From the NCBI GenBank assembly GCA_963974105.1, contig CAXBBG010000001.1, positions 806,001 through 870,000 of the forward strand: DNA of 64,000 nt, written 5' to 3'. Position numbers and translations under genes: made by a program. The DNA is from UBA2136 sp963974105. GTDB taxonomy: Bacteria; Pseudomonadota; Alphaproteobacteria; UBA2136. The notes below the pieces were generated by a model that was given only the letters and a program-made list of their open reading frames with translations, was not told where the DNA came from and searched no databases. Shown here piece after piece: positions 7,613 through 16,064 of this stretch. How positions within the stretch are numbered: position 1 is the first letter of the stretch; every line of letters starts with the position of its first letter.

Positions 7613-8371
7613 ATGATGAACATTGCATCATTGATGGTTTTTCCTATGTTCCTTATTTTTATACGTTTAGGGACATGTATTATGATTTTCCCTGGATTGA
7701 GCGATGTTTCTGTGAGTACGCGTATCCGCTTACTCTTATCCGTTTTTTGTACGCTTGCTATGTTTCCTATTTTAGAACCTTCTATGCCGCTGTTACCTGA
7801 GGGAATGTCAACCATGCTGCGTTTTATTTTTGTGGAGTTTGCCGTGGGTATTATGATGGGTATTAGCGCAAGGTTGTTTATTACAGCCATGCACGTAGCG
7901 GGCGAAATGATAAGTTTTTCTGCAGGTTTACAGGCCTCTACCTTGTTTGACCCTTCTATGGGTGGTAACAGTACCGCACCCAGTTTACTTTTAACGCTTA
8001 TTGCGACTATGCTGGTATTTGCTTTGAATTTGCATCATGTTGTTTTGTTAGCTTTACTTGATAGTTATAACATGTTCCCTGCGGGTAACTTGCCTGATAT
8101 TGGGGATGCTGCAAAAGCTGTGACCCAAGTGGTGAGTGATATGTTCCTTATTGGTGTTAAACTTTCCGCCCCTGTGATGGCTGTTGGATTTTTGGTTTAT
8201 GTTGGTTTTGGTGTGTTTAATAGGCTTATCCCTCAATTACAAGTTTTCTTTGTGGCTATGCCTTTAACGATTGTAATTGGTTTATTTATGATGGGCATAA
8301 CCCTTGGCGCCATGGTGACATTGTTTGCTGATCAAATGCTGGAACATGCCGTTTTGTTTACACAAGAATAG
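7613..8371 (+). CDS. fliR: Flagellar export apparatus protein FliR
   Basis: 252 aa, the normal FliR length, with six or so hydrophobic helices. Family hallmarks are FIRLGTCIMIFPGLSD near the start, VEFAVGIMMGISARLFI, and GEMISFSAGLQASTLFDP in the middle. FliR is the single-copy subunit of the export gate. GGAGGT inside the end of fliQ gives its ribosome binding site, so the two genes are co-translated. flhB, which often follows fliR, is absent here. Confidence 0.95.
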   Translation: MMNIASLMVFPMFLIFIRLGTCIMIFPGLSDVSVSTRIRLLLSVFCTLAMFPILEPSMPLLPEGMSTMLRFIFVEFAVGIMMGISARLFITAMHVAGEMISFSAGLQASTLFDPSMGGNSTAPSLLLTLIATMLVFALNLHHVVLLALLDSYNMFPAGNLPDIGDAAKAVTQVVSDMFLIGVKLSAPVMAVGFLVYVGFGVFNRLIPQLQVFFVAMPLTIVIGLFMMGITLGAMVTLFADQMLEHAVLFTQE

Positions 8372-8443
8372 GGCGGTAGTTATGTGGTTTTTACTTTTTC
8401 ATAACTTAAAAAACACAGCAGGGATGTTTATTTTTTTGAAAGT

Positions 8444-8459
8444 TGGCGCAGTTTGTGCA
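8444..8459 (+). promoter_or_regulatory. Candidate sigma-54 promoter before fliX
   Basis: TGGCGCAGTTTGTGCA keeps the invariant GG and GC at ten-base spacing, with one mismatch in the -12 box (GTGC for TTGC). It lies 85 bases before the fliX ATG. In Caulobacter many flagellar genes use sigma-54, which suits this location. Confidence 0.45.
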
Positions 8460-8528
8460 TTTTACTTGATATAGAGGTGTTTTCCGCCTTAAAATAAAAT
8501 TTATAACCAATTAAAAAGAATGGTCGCT

Positions 8529-8957
8529 ATGAAAGTTGTAAACACCAAGGGAACTCAAGGGGTTTCTAAAAGTAAAAAATCATCAAAATCCACGAAGTCT
8601 TCGGGTGTAAGTTTTGATGCGTTGGTGGATGCAGCGGGCGGTGTTGAAGCTTTAGAGGCGGCTGAAAGTGTTGAATCTGTTTCATCGGTTGAACGTAAAG
8701 GCCCTGTTGGTGGTGTGCCTGCTGACGCTGAAGGGCGCGGTAAATATATGCTAGATCAGCTTGAAGATTTAGAAAAAGATATTTTAAATGGTAACGATTC
8801 AGGTGCTGTTATTCGGTTGAAAGAAGCTGTTGAAACGCAAGCGCAAGATTTAGACAAAATTGATCCAGAGCTTAAGTCAATTTTAGATGAAATTGAAGTG
8901 CGTGCTAATATTGAAATTGCTAAAATGGAAGAATCTGAGAAAGATTCAGACAAATAA
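8529..8957 (+). CDS. fliX: Flagellar assembly regulator FliX
   Basis: 142 aa. The length, Ser/Lys-rich N-terminus (KSKKSSKSTKSSGVSFDALV) and conserved C-terminus fit FliX: LDQLEDLEKDILNG, a helix of charged residues, then LKSILDEIEVRANIEIAKM, where the family ends in an L..IE.RA.VE.AK pattern. In Caulobacter FliX couples early basal-body assembly to activation of the sigma-54 regulator FlbD; the family is typical of alphaproteobacteria. An ATG at 8520 is also in frame, but its purine-rich stretch lies too close, so 8529 is preferred. A possible sigma-54 promoter sits upstream. Confidence 0.8.
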   Translation: MKVVNTKGTQGVSKSKKSSKSTKSSGVSFDALVDAAGGVEALEAAESVESVSSVERKGPVGGVPADAEGRGKYMLDQLEDLEKDILNGNDSGAVIRLKEAVETQAQDLDKIDPELKSILDEIEVRANIEIAKMEESEKDSDK

Positions 8958-8982
8958 CGTTTGTTGTAGACATGTTAAGATT

Positions 8983-9013
8983 AAAAAGCCTCCTAAACGG
9001 AGGCTTTTTTTAT
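8983..9013. terminator. Bidirectional terminator between fliX and ygfZ
   Basis: An A5 run, GCCTCC, loop TAAAC, GGAGGC and T7. It serves two convergent genes. Confidence 0.9.
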
Positions 9014-9018
9014 AGATT

Positions 9019-9804
9019 TTATAGCTCAATGACTTGAATGGGCGCGTCGTTTAAGGTCATCTCTTTGTCTAAGTAACGGGTGCGTAGCATAGCGATACCA
9101 TGACCCTCATAATTTGAAAATATCCAGCCAGCATCCATATTACCGCATTTAATAATATCACCATTTTGAGCGGTACCTGAAAATGATATTTGGAAGACCT
9201 TTTTCTTTGGTTCGGTTCTAAACTTGGTGCGCGCTGTTAGCTCTTGACCGACGTAGCAGCCCTTGTTAAAGCTGACACCATTTAAGCCTTCAAAACCCAT
9301 TTCGTTGATTAAAGAGCGTTCTTTTAATCCGTCAAATGCACCGTCAATAATACCTAGTTTAATACGCTGAATGTGGTATGCTTCCGCATTTTCACAGTCT
9401 GCTGGTGCATCTTTAACCCAGTGGCGGTAGCCTAATTTTTCGTGCCTTGGGTCTTTAAAAGAAAGCACGCTTTCTGGCGCATTTTTATTTGAACTGCTGA
9501 TACATGTGTAATCTGCGCTTAAATCATGCAGGCTTATGTCCTTGCTTATAATATAACCGTGTAAGCTTTTAGCAAGGGGCATAAGTTCATCTTTATGGCA
9601 GTCTAAAACATACATGTCACCCATTTTAGAGATGAAAAAGTCGTATAAAAACTTACCTTTAGGTGTTAAGTGTGCCGCATATATCGCTTTATGTGTGTCC
9701 ACTAAAAAAATGTCATTTGTTATGACACTTTGTAAGAATTCTGTACTGTCTCGTCCGTCAATGCCCAGCAAAGCACGATCGCTTAGGTGGTATAATTTTT
9801 CCAT
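9019..9804 (-). CDS. ygfZ: YgfZ/GcvT-domain folate-binding protein
   Basis: 261 aa. The diagnostic YgfZ motif is present: KGCYVGQELTARTKF, around residues 180-194, with the conserved cysteine. The N-terminus (FLQSVITNDIF) and PKGKFLYDFFI also fit the aminomethyltransferase-like fold. YgfZ (IBA57 in mitochondria) uses tetrahydrofolate and supports maintenance of certain Fe-S enzymes such as MiaB. The gene is monocistronic and ends against a shared terminator. The ribosome binding site is weak. Confidence 0.9.
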   Translation of the reverse strand: MEKLYHLSDRALLGIDGRDSTEFLQSVITNDIFLVDTHKAIYAAHLTPKGKFLYDFFISKMGDMYVLDCHKDELMPLAKSLHGYIISKDISLHDLSADYTCISSSNKNAPESVLSFKDPRHEKLGYRHWVKDAPADCENAEAYHIQRIKLGIIDGAFDGLKERSLINEMGFEGLNGVSFNKGCYVGQELTARTKFRTEPKKKVFQISFSGTAQNGDIIKCGNMDAGWIFSNYEGHGIAMLRTRYLDKEMTLNDAPIQVIEL

Positions 9805-9962
9805 AACAATAAAATGACACAGTTTAAACAGAACGACAAGCTATAGAATAAGAATTGATTGCTATAAAATTTAGCGCTGTAAATGGTGTCTAGCGTTTAC
9901 TTTCATAACAATAAAGTATATAACTGACATGACTATATTTTTAAATGCAGGGGTAATACATT

Positions 9963-10925
9963 TTGAGAATTCTATTTATGACACAAACCAACATTGGTGA
10001 TGTGGTTCTTTCAACGGTTTTACTCGATAGATTGTTGACGACATACCCAGACGCTGTGGTTGATGTTGTCGCTGGTGGACGTGCGGTTGATCTGTTTACA
10101 GGTATGCCAAATTTAGGTGAGCTTATCCCTATTAAAAAACGTAAACATCACATGCATTATTTTGATTTATGGAAAAAGCTTTATAAATACAAGTATGACA
10201 TTATTGTGGACTTGCGTGGTACAGGGCTTTCTTATTTCTTACGCGGTAAAAAGCGTATTCTATCCGCTTCTCGTGATAAAACTTTACACAAAGCTGAACA
10301 AATGGCTAATTTATGGCCGATGGAAAAAGAAATGACCCCGCGTGTATGGGTTGATGATGTAACGCAGGCGCGTATTGATTCTGAAGTGCATGCTATCAAC
10401 GCAAATGTATTGGTGGGTGTTGCGCCCACAGCAAATTGGATTGGGAAAACTTGGCCGCAACGCTACTTTGCTTTTACGGCCAATAAACTTATTTCGTTGC
10501 CTGGTTTTGAAAATGCAAAATTTGTTATTTTTGGTGCAGCGCATGAACGAGAAAGTGTGGAAGACTTTATTAACCATATCCCTGAAAATAGGCGTATTGA
10601 TTTGGTGGGTAAAACATCTTTAACAGAAGCGTATGCGTGGATGACACATTTAACAGGTTTTCTTGGGAATGATTCAGGTTTGGCGCATTTGTCGGCAGCG
10701 GCAGGGGTGCCTACATTAACGTTATTTGGGCCAACAGATGAAAAATTATACGCACCTGTTTCAAAAAAAGGTATGACAATTGTTGCCCCTGAACGTGAAG
10801 AGGTAAATTTAGCCCCCCATGCGCCAAAGCGCATTATGACAGACATAAAGCCAGAGCTTGTTTTGGCTAAAGTTGTTGAAGTTATTGAAAATATGAGAGC
10901 AGAAAAGGAAGAAAAAAGTGCTTAA
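9963..10925 (+). CDS. Glycosyltransferase family 9 (heptosyltransferase-like)
   Basis: 320 aa with a TTG start; AGGGG lies ten bases upstream, and MRILFMTQTNIGDVVLSTVL is the typical family beginning. The ADP-heptose binding region is clear in the C-terminal half: GNDSGLAHLSAAAGVPTLTL, then FGPTDEKLYAP. These enzymes add heptose to the lipopolysaccharide inner core at the cytoplasmic face. It is the first gene of a four-gene operon with an O-antigen-ligase-like protein and two more glycosyltransferases, and its last eight bases overlap the next gene. Specificity (WaaC, WaaF or WaaQ-like) cannot be decided. Confidence 0.88.
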   Translation: MRILFMTQTNIGDVVLSTVLLDRLLTTYPDAVVDVVAGGRAVDLFTGMPNLGELIPIKKRKHHMHYFDLWKKLYKYKYDIIVDLRGTGLSYFLRGKKRILSASRDKTLHKAEQMANLWPMEKEMTPRVWVDDVTQARIDSEVHAINANVLVGVAPTANWIGKTWPQRYFAFTANKLISLPGFENAKFVIFGAAHERESVEDFINHIPENRRIDLVGKTSLTEAYAWMTHLTGFLGNDSGLAHLSAAAGVPTLTLFGPTDEKLYAPVSKKGMTIVAPEREEVNLAPHAPKRIMTDIKPELVLAKVVEVIENMRAEKEEKSA

Positions 10926-12117
10926 AGACGAAAAACAAATGCTATGGAAACTTTCAGGCTCTTGCCTAGGCGCAGCTTTACCGTTGGTTATTTTAGGGCC
11001 TGGTGTTATGGCGGCCGTTCTTATTTTTGGTATTCTTTGTGGCCTTATGGCGACCAAAGGTAATTCATTGCGTAGTACGCTTAAGTTCCTTGCGACATCT
11101 AAGGTTTTATATATTTTATGCGCCTTTTTTATGGCTTTGTTGGCATCTGCTTATTTCTCAATTGACCAAATCCATTCCATGAAAAAAATGGGTGATATTG
11201 TGGGTATGGGTATGATGGCTTTAATGTTTTATATTGCTCTACGTGAAATGCCAACAAGGCATACAGATATTATTTACCGTTCACTGACTATTTCGACTGT
11301 GGTTGTCGCAAGTTTTTGCTTGATAGACGCTTTTGCAGGAAGTGACAGGTTTAGTCAGGCATTGCACGGGGATAATGCAGCTTTGCCTGAAAGATTAGCT
11401 AAAATGAGCGGTGTTTTTGCTGTGCTCATGCCATTTATTTGGGCTTGGTTGTTTAGACGTTACCGTGAAGGCGAAGTGATGGTGAAATGGTTTGCCGTAC
11501 CGATTACGGTTGTTACTTTACTTGCTTTATTTGTAAGTGGTGGCTATGTAGGTTGGGCTGCTTTTGTGGTTGCTTTGTTTATCTTCTTATTTACAGTATG
11601 GCGCTATCATGGGCTTCATTTTCATGTTAAGCCTGTTTTAGGTTCCGTGTTTTTGCTTGTCTTTGCTTTGCTTTGCTATGGTTGGTCTCGTGGTTTTAAT
11701 CAACCAGAAGACTTTATGTCTATTATGCATGCAGAAGAATTTACCCCGCGTGTTGACCTGTGGCAAATAGCGTGGGCGCATATGTTTGACCAACCGTTTA
11801 CAGGGATTGGTGTAAACACGTTTCGTTTTGTAAGTGAAGGCGCTTCACACCCTTATAATTTCTTGTTGCAGCTTTTCCTTGAAACAGGTTTTATTGGTGG
11901 TTCTATTACGATTTGCTTGCTTATCATGATGCTAAAATACTTTATGCGTTCTGCAAGGTCTAACCTTTATGGTGCAGCAGGTCTTGCTTCTATTGCGGCC
12001 TTTTTAGTAGCAGCGCTTACAAGTACATCTATTTTCCACCCTTGGTGGCTAACGATGCTTATCTTTAGCGCTATTTTCTCGGCACGTGTGGGCTGGGCTA
12101 TTGAACGTAAAGGGTGA
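10918..12117 (+). CDS. O-antigen ligase/polymerase-like membrane protein
   Basis: 399 aa with a GTG start overlapping the previous gene. About ten hydrophobic segments are visible. A large periplasmic loop lies between residues ~260 and 310, containing TPRVDLWQIAWAHMFDQP and then FTGIGVNTF, which matches the Wzy_C (O-antigen ligase) pattern. That loop carries the catalytic region in WaaL proteins. It probably ligates or polymerises surface sugars in the inner membrane, in keeping with flanking glycosyltransferases. WaaL and Wzy cannot be separated from sequence alone. Confidence 0.8.
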   Translation: MLKDEKQMLWKLSGSCLGAALPLVILGPGVMAAVLIFGILCGLMATKGNSLRSTLKFLATSKVLYILCAFFMALLASAYFSIDQIHSMKKMGDIVGMGMMALMFYIALREMPTRHTDIIYRSLTISTVVVASFCLIDAFAGSDRFSQALHGDNAALPERLAKMSGVFAVLMPFIWAWLFRRYREGEVMVKWFAVPITVVTLLALFVSGGYVGWAAFVVALFIFLFTVWRYHGLHFHVKPVLGSVFLLVFALLCYGWSRGFNQPEDFMSIMHAEEFTPRVDLWQIAWAHMFDQPFTGIGVNTFRFVSEGASHPYNFLLQLFLETGFIGGSITICLLIMMLKYFMRSARSNLYGAAGLASIAAFLVAALTSTSIFHPWWLTMLIFSAIFSARVGWAIERKG

Positions 12118-12121
12118 GTTG

Positions 12122-12925
12122 GTGTCTAAGGGTATTGAAAAGGATTCAGAGGTTTTACTGAGTGGTTTAATGGTGGTGCATAATGAAGCGCATATCATTG
12201 AAGATGCTTTGAAGTCACTGCATTTTTGTGATGAAATTGTGGTGGTTTTAGACCGCTGTACGGATGGCACACGTGAAGTTGTAGAAAAATATACGCAAAA
12301 TATCATCGAAGGCGGTATTGCGGAAAATTTTCATGTAGAAGGTAAGAGACGTAATACTGGTATTGACGCCTGTAAAGGGCGCTGGATTATGGAGCTTGAC
12401 GCCGATGAGCGTATAAGCTCTGAGCTGGCTACAGAAATTCGCGAAGTTATTTCAAATCAGCCTGAAAAAGGCTATTACCTTGTTCCTGTACGTAATTATG
12501 TAGGGGATAGATGGGTTCAGTATGGTTGGGCTGGTTCGTTTGGCACAAATACAGTGGCGCGTTTGTTTACCAAAGGTAATAAGGTGTGGGGGGCTGGTTT
12601 GGTTCACCCTTCTGTTGAGCTTCATAATAAGTTTGACCGTTTGAAGCACCCTATCATTCATTTGGTTGATAATGACATTAACGATATGATTGACCGCTTA
12701 AAGCGTTACACCGATGCCCGTGCAAAAGATATGGCACAAGCAGATCATTTACCCCCCTTTAAAACGTCTGTACGTAAGGGGTTAACACGTTTTTATAAGT
12801 CTTACTTTGCCCGTAAAGGTTACAGAGAGGGACGCATGGGATTTTTGCTCGCATTGATGGCGATGATGTTTATTATTTTAAGCCACATTAAGGCTGAGAT
12901 TGAACTTGGAGCAAAGTATAAGTGA
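12122..12925 (+). CDS. Glycosyltransferase family 2 (WaaE/KdtX-like)
   Basis: 267 aa from the GTG at 12122, with AAGGGTGAG just upstream. The GT-A pattern is plain: SGLMVVHNEAHIIEDALKSL at the start, DEIVVVLDRCTDGT, and the metal-binding DxD in WIMELDADERI. The family includes WaaE/KdtX enzymes that add glucose to the lipopolysaccharide core. The C-terminus has one hydrophobic helix (LLALMAMMFIILSHI) that may anchor it to the membrane. It is tightly coupled to the genes on both sides. Confidence 0.85.
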   Translation: MSKGIEKDSEVLLSGLMVVHNEAHIIEDALKSLHFCDEIVVVLDRCTDGTREVVEKYTQNIIEGGIAENFHVEGKRRNTGIDACKGRWIMELDADERISSELATEIREVISNQPEKGYYLVPVRNYVGDRWVQYGWAGSFGTNTVARLFTKGNKVWGAGLVHPSVELHNKFDRLKHPIIHLVDNDINDMIDRLKRYTDARAKDMAQADHLPPFKTSVRKGLTRFYKSYFARKGYREGRMGFLLALMAMMFIILSHIKAEIELGAKYK

Positions 12926-13986
12926 TGAATGCACCGCGTTTGAAGGTTATGCATGTTTTAGGTGCAAAAAATAGCGGTGGTGCTGAACTTTTTTATCTGC
13001 GTTTGGTGATTGCTTTGCAAAAACACTGCGAGGTTTTATGCGTGGTGCGTGAAAATAGTTGGATGGCAAAGCAGCTTGAAGAAAAAGGCATACCTTATCG
13101 CACGGCACCTTTTGGTGGATTGTTAGATTTTAAAACGAAAACCCTTCTAAAAAAATATATGAATAACTTTAAGCCGGATGTGGTTCAAGGTTGGATGAAC
13201 CGTGCTTGTAAAGCTTTCCCTAAAACAAAAATTCCAACTGTTGGGCGTTTGGGGGGGTATTATGCCCTAAAAAATTACAAGAATTGTGATTATTTAGCTG
13301 GGAATACAAAAGGTATTCAAAACTATCTTATTCAAAGTGGTTGGCCTGAAGATAAAAGTTTTTATCTTCCTAATTTTTCACCGTTACCGCCAAGCGAATA
13401 CCGCGAGCATCGCTCGGGCGTGCGTTATGGTTATCAAATTCCGCAGTCTGCAAAAGTGTTGTTTGTGGCAGGGCGGTTGCATGATGTTAAGGGGATAGAC
13501 ACGGCGATAACAGCTCTAAAAGATTTACCTGTAAATGTCTATTTACTTGTGGCAGGCACAGGGCCTGAAGAAAGCGCTTTAAGGTCATTGGCAGAGTCTT
13601 TAGATGTTGCTGATCGTGTGCATTTTGCTGGATGGGTTTCTGAGTTGAGTGTGGTGGCTTCAGCGGCCGATATTTGGCTGGTACCTTCACGTTATGAACC
13701 ATTGGGGAATGTTGTTTTAGATGCTTGGGCACATGAAATTCCTTTGGTAACGGCTGATGCGGCTGGTCCAAAATCATTGGTGGAAGATGGTGTTTCTGGT
13801 GTTATGGTGCCTATGAATGACCCAGATGCGCTGGTTAAGGGTATTGCACGTGTTTTAGATGATGAAACATTGGCACAAAAAATTGTTGAAGGTGGTACTT
13901 TGAAACTTAAAAATACATTTAGTGAAGAAGTTGTTGTAGCGCAATATCTTGCTTTCTATCGCCAAATTTCCTTAAACGTTTCATAA
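12925..13986 (+). CDS. Glycosyltransferase family 4 (GT-B fold)
   Basis: 353 aa. The ATG overlaps the previous stop (TGATG); a GTG at 12922 is one codon longer. The N-terminal domain has VMHVLGAKNSGGAELFYLRL, and the C-terminal domain has KVLFVAGRLHDVKGID and the nucleotide-sugar binding pattern PSRYEPLGNVVLDAWAHEIP with its conserved glutamate. It is the last gene of the surface-polysaccharide operon. The acceptor is unknown. No terminator is obvious before xseB. Confidence 0.88.
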   Translation: MNAPRLKVMHVLGAKNSGGAELFYLRLVIALQKHCEVLCVVRENSWMAKQLEEKGIPYRTAPFGGLLDFKTKTLLKKYMNNFKPDVVQGWMNRACKAFPKTKIPTVGRLGGYYALKNYKNCDYLAGNTKGIQNYLIQSGWPEDKSFYLPNFSPLPPSEYREHRSGVRYGYQIPQSAKVLFVAGRLHDVKGIDTAITALKDLPVNVYLLVAGTGPEESALRSLAESLDVADRVHFAGWVSELSVVASAADIWLVPSRYEPLGNVVLDAWAHEIPLVTADAAGPKSLVEDGVSGVMVPMNDPDALVKGIARVLDDETLAQKIVEGGTLKLKNTFSEEVVVAQYLAFYRQISLNVS

Positions 13987-14096
13987 AGTACACGCTTGTC
14001 TTTTCTTTCCATAGGTCATCACCTTAAAAGGGTTCTTCATTGTTATTGTTTTGTGGTATAGTACTGCGTTAATGACAAAATTAAAAAAGGTGCGTT

Positions 14097-14303
14097 ATGG
14101 CTACACAAAAAGAACTTGCATTTGAAGATGCGATGGAACAGTTGGAAATGATTGTCTCTCAGTTAGAGCGTGGTGATTTGCCTTTAGATAAGTCACTTGA
14201 AGCCTTTGAAAAAGGTGCTTCTTATGTGAAGCAGTGCCAAGACAAACTGTCGGCAGCTGAAATGCGCATCGAAAAAATTATGAAAACAAAAGAAGAGAAA
14301 TAA
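14097..14303 (+). CDS. xseB: Exodeoxyribonuclease VII small subunit
   Basis: 68 aa, the usual length. The signature FEDAMEQLEMIVSQLERGDL followed by PLDKSLEAFEKG defines XseB, which binds XseA in the single-strand exonuclease. It is the first gene of the conserved xseB-ispA pair, with ispA starting five bases after its stop. A -10-like TATAGT lies near 14058. Confidence 0.95.
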   Translation: MATQKELAFEDAMEQLEMIVSQLERGDLPLDKSLEAFEKGASYVKQCQDKLSAAEMRIEKIMKTKEEK

Positions 14304-14307
14304 CAAT

Positions 14308-15279
14308 ATGGTTGACGTAACACCAATACATGGCGGTAAAACAAACAGCATGCTTTTAGCGGCTATGGCAACGGAAGATATTCGTGAGCTTGAAGAATAT
14401 GTCACAGCTATTTCTGCTTCTGTTGAAGAAGAAATGGACAGGCTTTTGCCACAAGTTGGTGAAACTGAAGAGTCACGTTTGTTTGAAGCAATGCGTTATA
14501 GTGTTTTTGCAGGTGGTAAGCGTTTGCGCCCAGTTCTTGTAATGGCAACAAATGACTTATTGCGTGGTAAGCGCCCACGTGCTTTACGTGTTGCAACAGC
14601 TATGGAAATGCTACACACATACTCTTTAATTCACGATGATTTACCTTGCATGGACGATGATGATTTACGTCGTGGTAAGCCAACAAGCCACAAAATGTTT
14701 GATGAGGCCACTGCTGTTTTAGCGGGGGATGCTTTGTTAACGCAGTGTTTTGAAGTGCTTGCAGACCGCACAACACACCAAGACAGCGCTGTACGCTGTG
14801 AATTGGTTTCTTTATTTGCTGGTGCCGCTGGTGCTGGTGGTATGGTGGGTGGACAGATGATGGATATTATCGCCGAAGGTCGCCCGATTGAATCTTTAGA
14901 CCAAGGTGCTTTGGCTCGCTTACAACGTAAAAAAACAGGTGCTCTTTTTAGCGCTTGTTGCGAAAGTGCTATTATTTTAAACGGTGCCAGCCGTGAAGAA
15001 CATCACCGCTTAACTTCTTATGCCCGTAATATTGGCCTTGCCTTCCAAATGGTTGACGATGTTTTAGATGAAGTAGGTAGCGAAGAAGATATGGGTAAAG
15101 CTGTTGGTAAAGACGCGGGGCTTGGTAAAGCCACTTTTGCAAGCTTATTAGGTGTTGAAGGGGCAAGGAAACAGGCTGAGTTTTTATGCTCTCAAGCTAT
15201 ACAGTTTATTCAACCTTTTGGACGTGATGCACGCATGCTTGAGCTTTTGGCTCGTTTTGTTGTGGCACGTGGTCACTAA
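14308..15279 (+). CDS. ispA: Farnesyl diphosphate synthase (IspA type)
   Basis: 323 aa, with ~25 more residues at the N-terminus than most IspA proteins. The first aspartate-rich motif is HDDLPCMDDDDLRRGKPTSH (residues ~109-128) and the second is FQMVDDVLDEVGS. Both bind Mg-diphosphate. The enzyme condenses IPP with DMAPP and GPP to farnesyl diphosphate for quinones and undecaprenyl carriers. dxs, which commonly lies between ispA and tlyA, is missing: tlyA starts 12 bases on. Confidence 0.93.
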   Translation: MVDVTPIHGGKTNSMLLAAMATEDIRELEEYVTAISASVEEEMDRLLPQVGETEESRLFEAMRYSVFAGGKRLRPVLVMATNDLLRGKRPRALRVATAMEMLHTYSLIHDDLPCMDDDDLRRGKPTSHKMFDEATAVLAGDALLTQCFEVLADRTTHQDSAVRCELVSLFAGAAGAGGMVGGQMMDIIAEGRPIESLDQGALARLQRKKTGALFSACCESAIILNGASREEHHRLTSYARNIGLAFQMVDDVLDEVGSEEDMGKAVGKDAGLGKATFASLLGVEGARKQAEFLCSQAIQFIQPFGRDARMLELLARFVVARGH

Positions 15280-15291
15280 GGATTTTGAATT

Positions 15292-16017
15292 ATGAGGCTG
15301 GATGCATACCTTGTAGAAAATGATCTTGTGCGTAGCCGTGCCCGTGCTAAAGCGCTTATTCAAGGCGGTAAGGTGCAGGTAAATGGCGTGGTGACAACAA
15401 AACCAGCGCAGGCTTTGGCTGCAAATGCTGAAGTGGAATTGCTGGAAGATGATCATCATTATGTTTCTCGCAGTGCTTTTAAGCTTAAAGGGCTTTTAGA
15501 CACGGCAGATGTGCGCCTTAAAAATAAAATTGTCCTTGATATAGGCTCTTCTACAGGCGGGTTTAGCCAGGTTTCTTTAGAATACGGTGCTAAGCATGTT
15601 TACGCTGTAGACGTGGGTACTGACCAACTGCATGAAAGTTTGCGTGGTGACAAGCGCATTACATCTATCGAACAAACAGATGCACGAGATTTATCGCCTA
15701 AAATGTTTCCGCTTGAGCCTTCTGTATTGGTGGTAGACCTAAGCTTTATCAGCTTGGAAAAGGTTTTGCCAACGGTGGTTGCAGAAGTGGATAGCATTTT
15801 TGAAATTTGCTGTTTGGTGAAACCTCAGTTTGAAGTTGGGCGTAGTGCGGTGGACAAAAAAGGCTTGGTGACAGATGAGGGGGAGCGCTTGCGCGCACTT
15901 TCTCAGGTTGAAGCCTGTCTGAATACACTTGGATTTGAAGTGATGCACGATATGGAAGCTGCTATCCATGGCGGTGATGGTAATATTGAATATATGGTTT
16001 ATGCGGCACGCCCATAA
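15292..16017 (+). CDS. tlyA: TlyA-family rRNA 2'-O-methyltransferase
   Basis: 241 aa. An N-terminal S4 RNA-binding domain (LDAYLVENDLVRSRARAKAL, then IQGGKVQVNG) is followed by an FtsJ-type methyltransferase domain with VLDIGSSTGGFSQVSLEYGA and the KPQFEVGR motif. TlyA methylates cytidines of 16S and 23S rRNA in mycobacteria; in proteobacteria the exact sites are less certain. The old name haemolysin A is misleading. It follows ispA closely and is probably co-transcribed. Confidence 0.92.
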   Translation: MRLDAYLVENDLVRSRARAKALIQGGKVQVNGVVTTKPAQALAANAEVELLEDDHHYVSRSAFKLKGLLDTADVRLKNKIVLDIGSSTGGFSQVSLEYGAKHVYAVDVGTDQLHESLRGDKRITSIEQTDARDLSPKMFPLEPSVLVVDLSFISLEKVLPTVVAEVDSIFEICCLVKPQFEVGRSAVDKKGLVTDEGERLRALSQVEACLNTLGFEVMHDMEAAIHGGDGNIEYMVYAARP

Positions 16018-16064
16018 ACTTTTTCTGGGATTGGTTTAAAGGTTAAAAAAGGAAAAAGAACATT

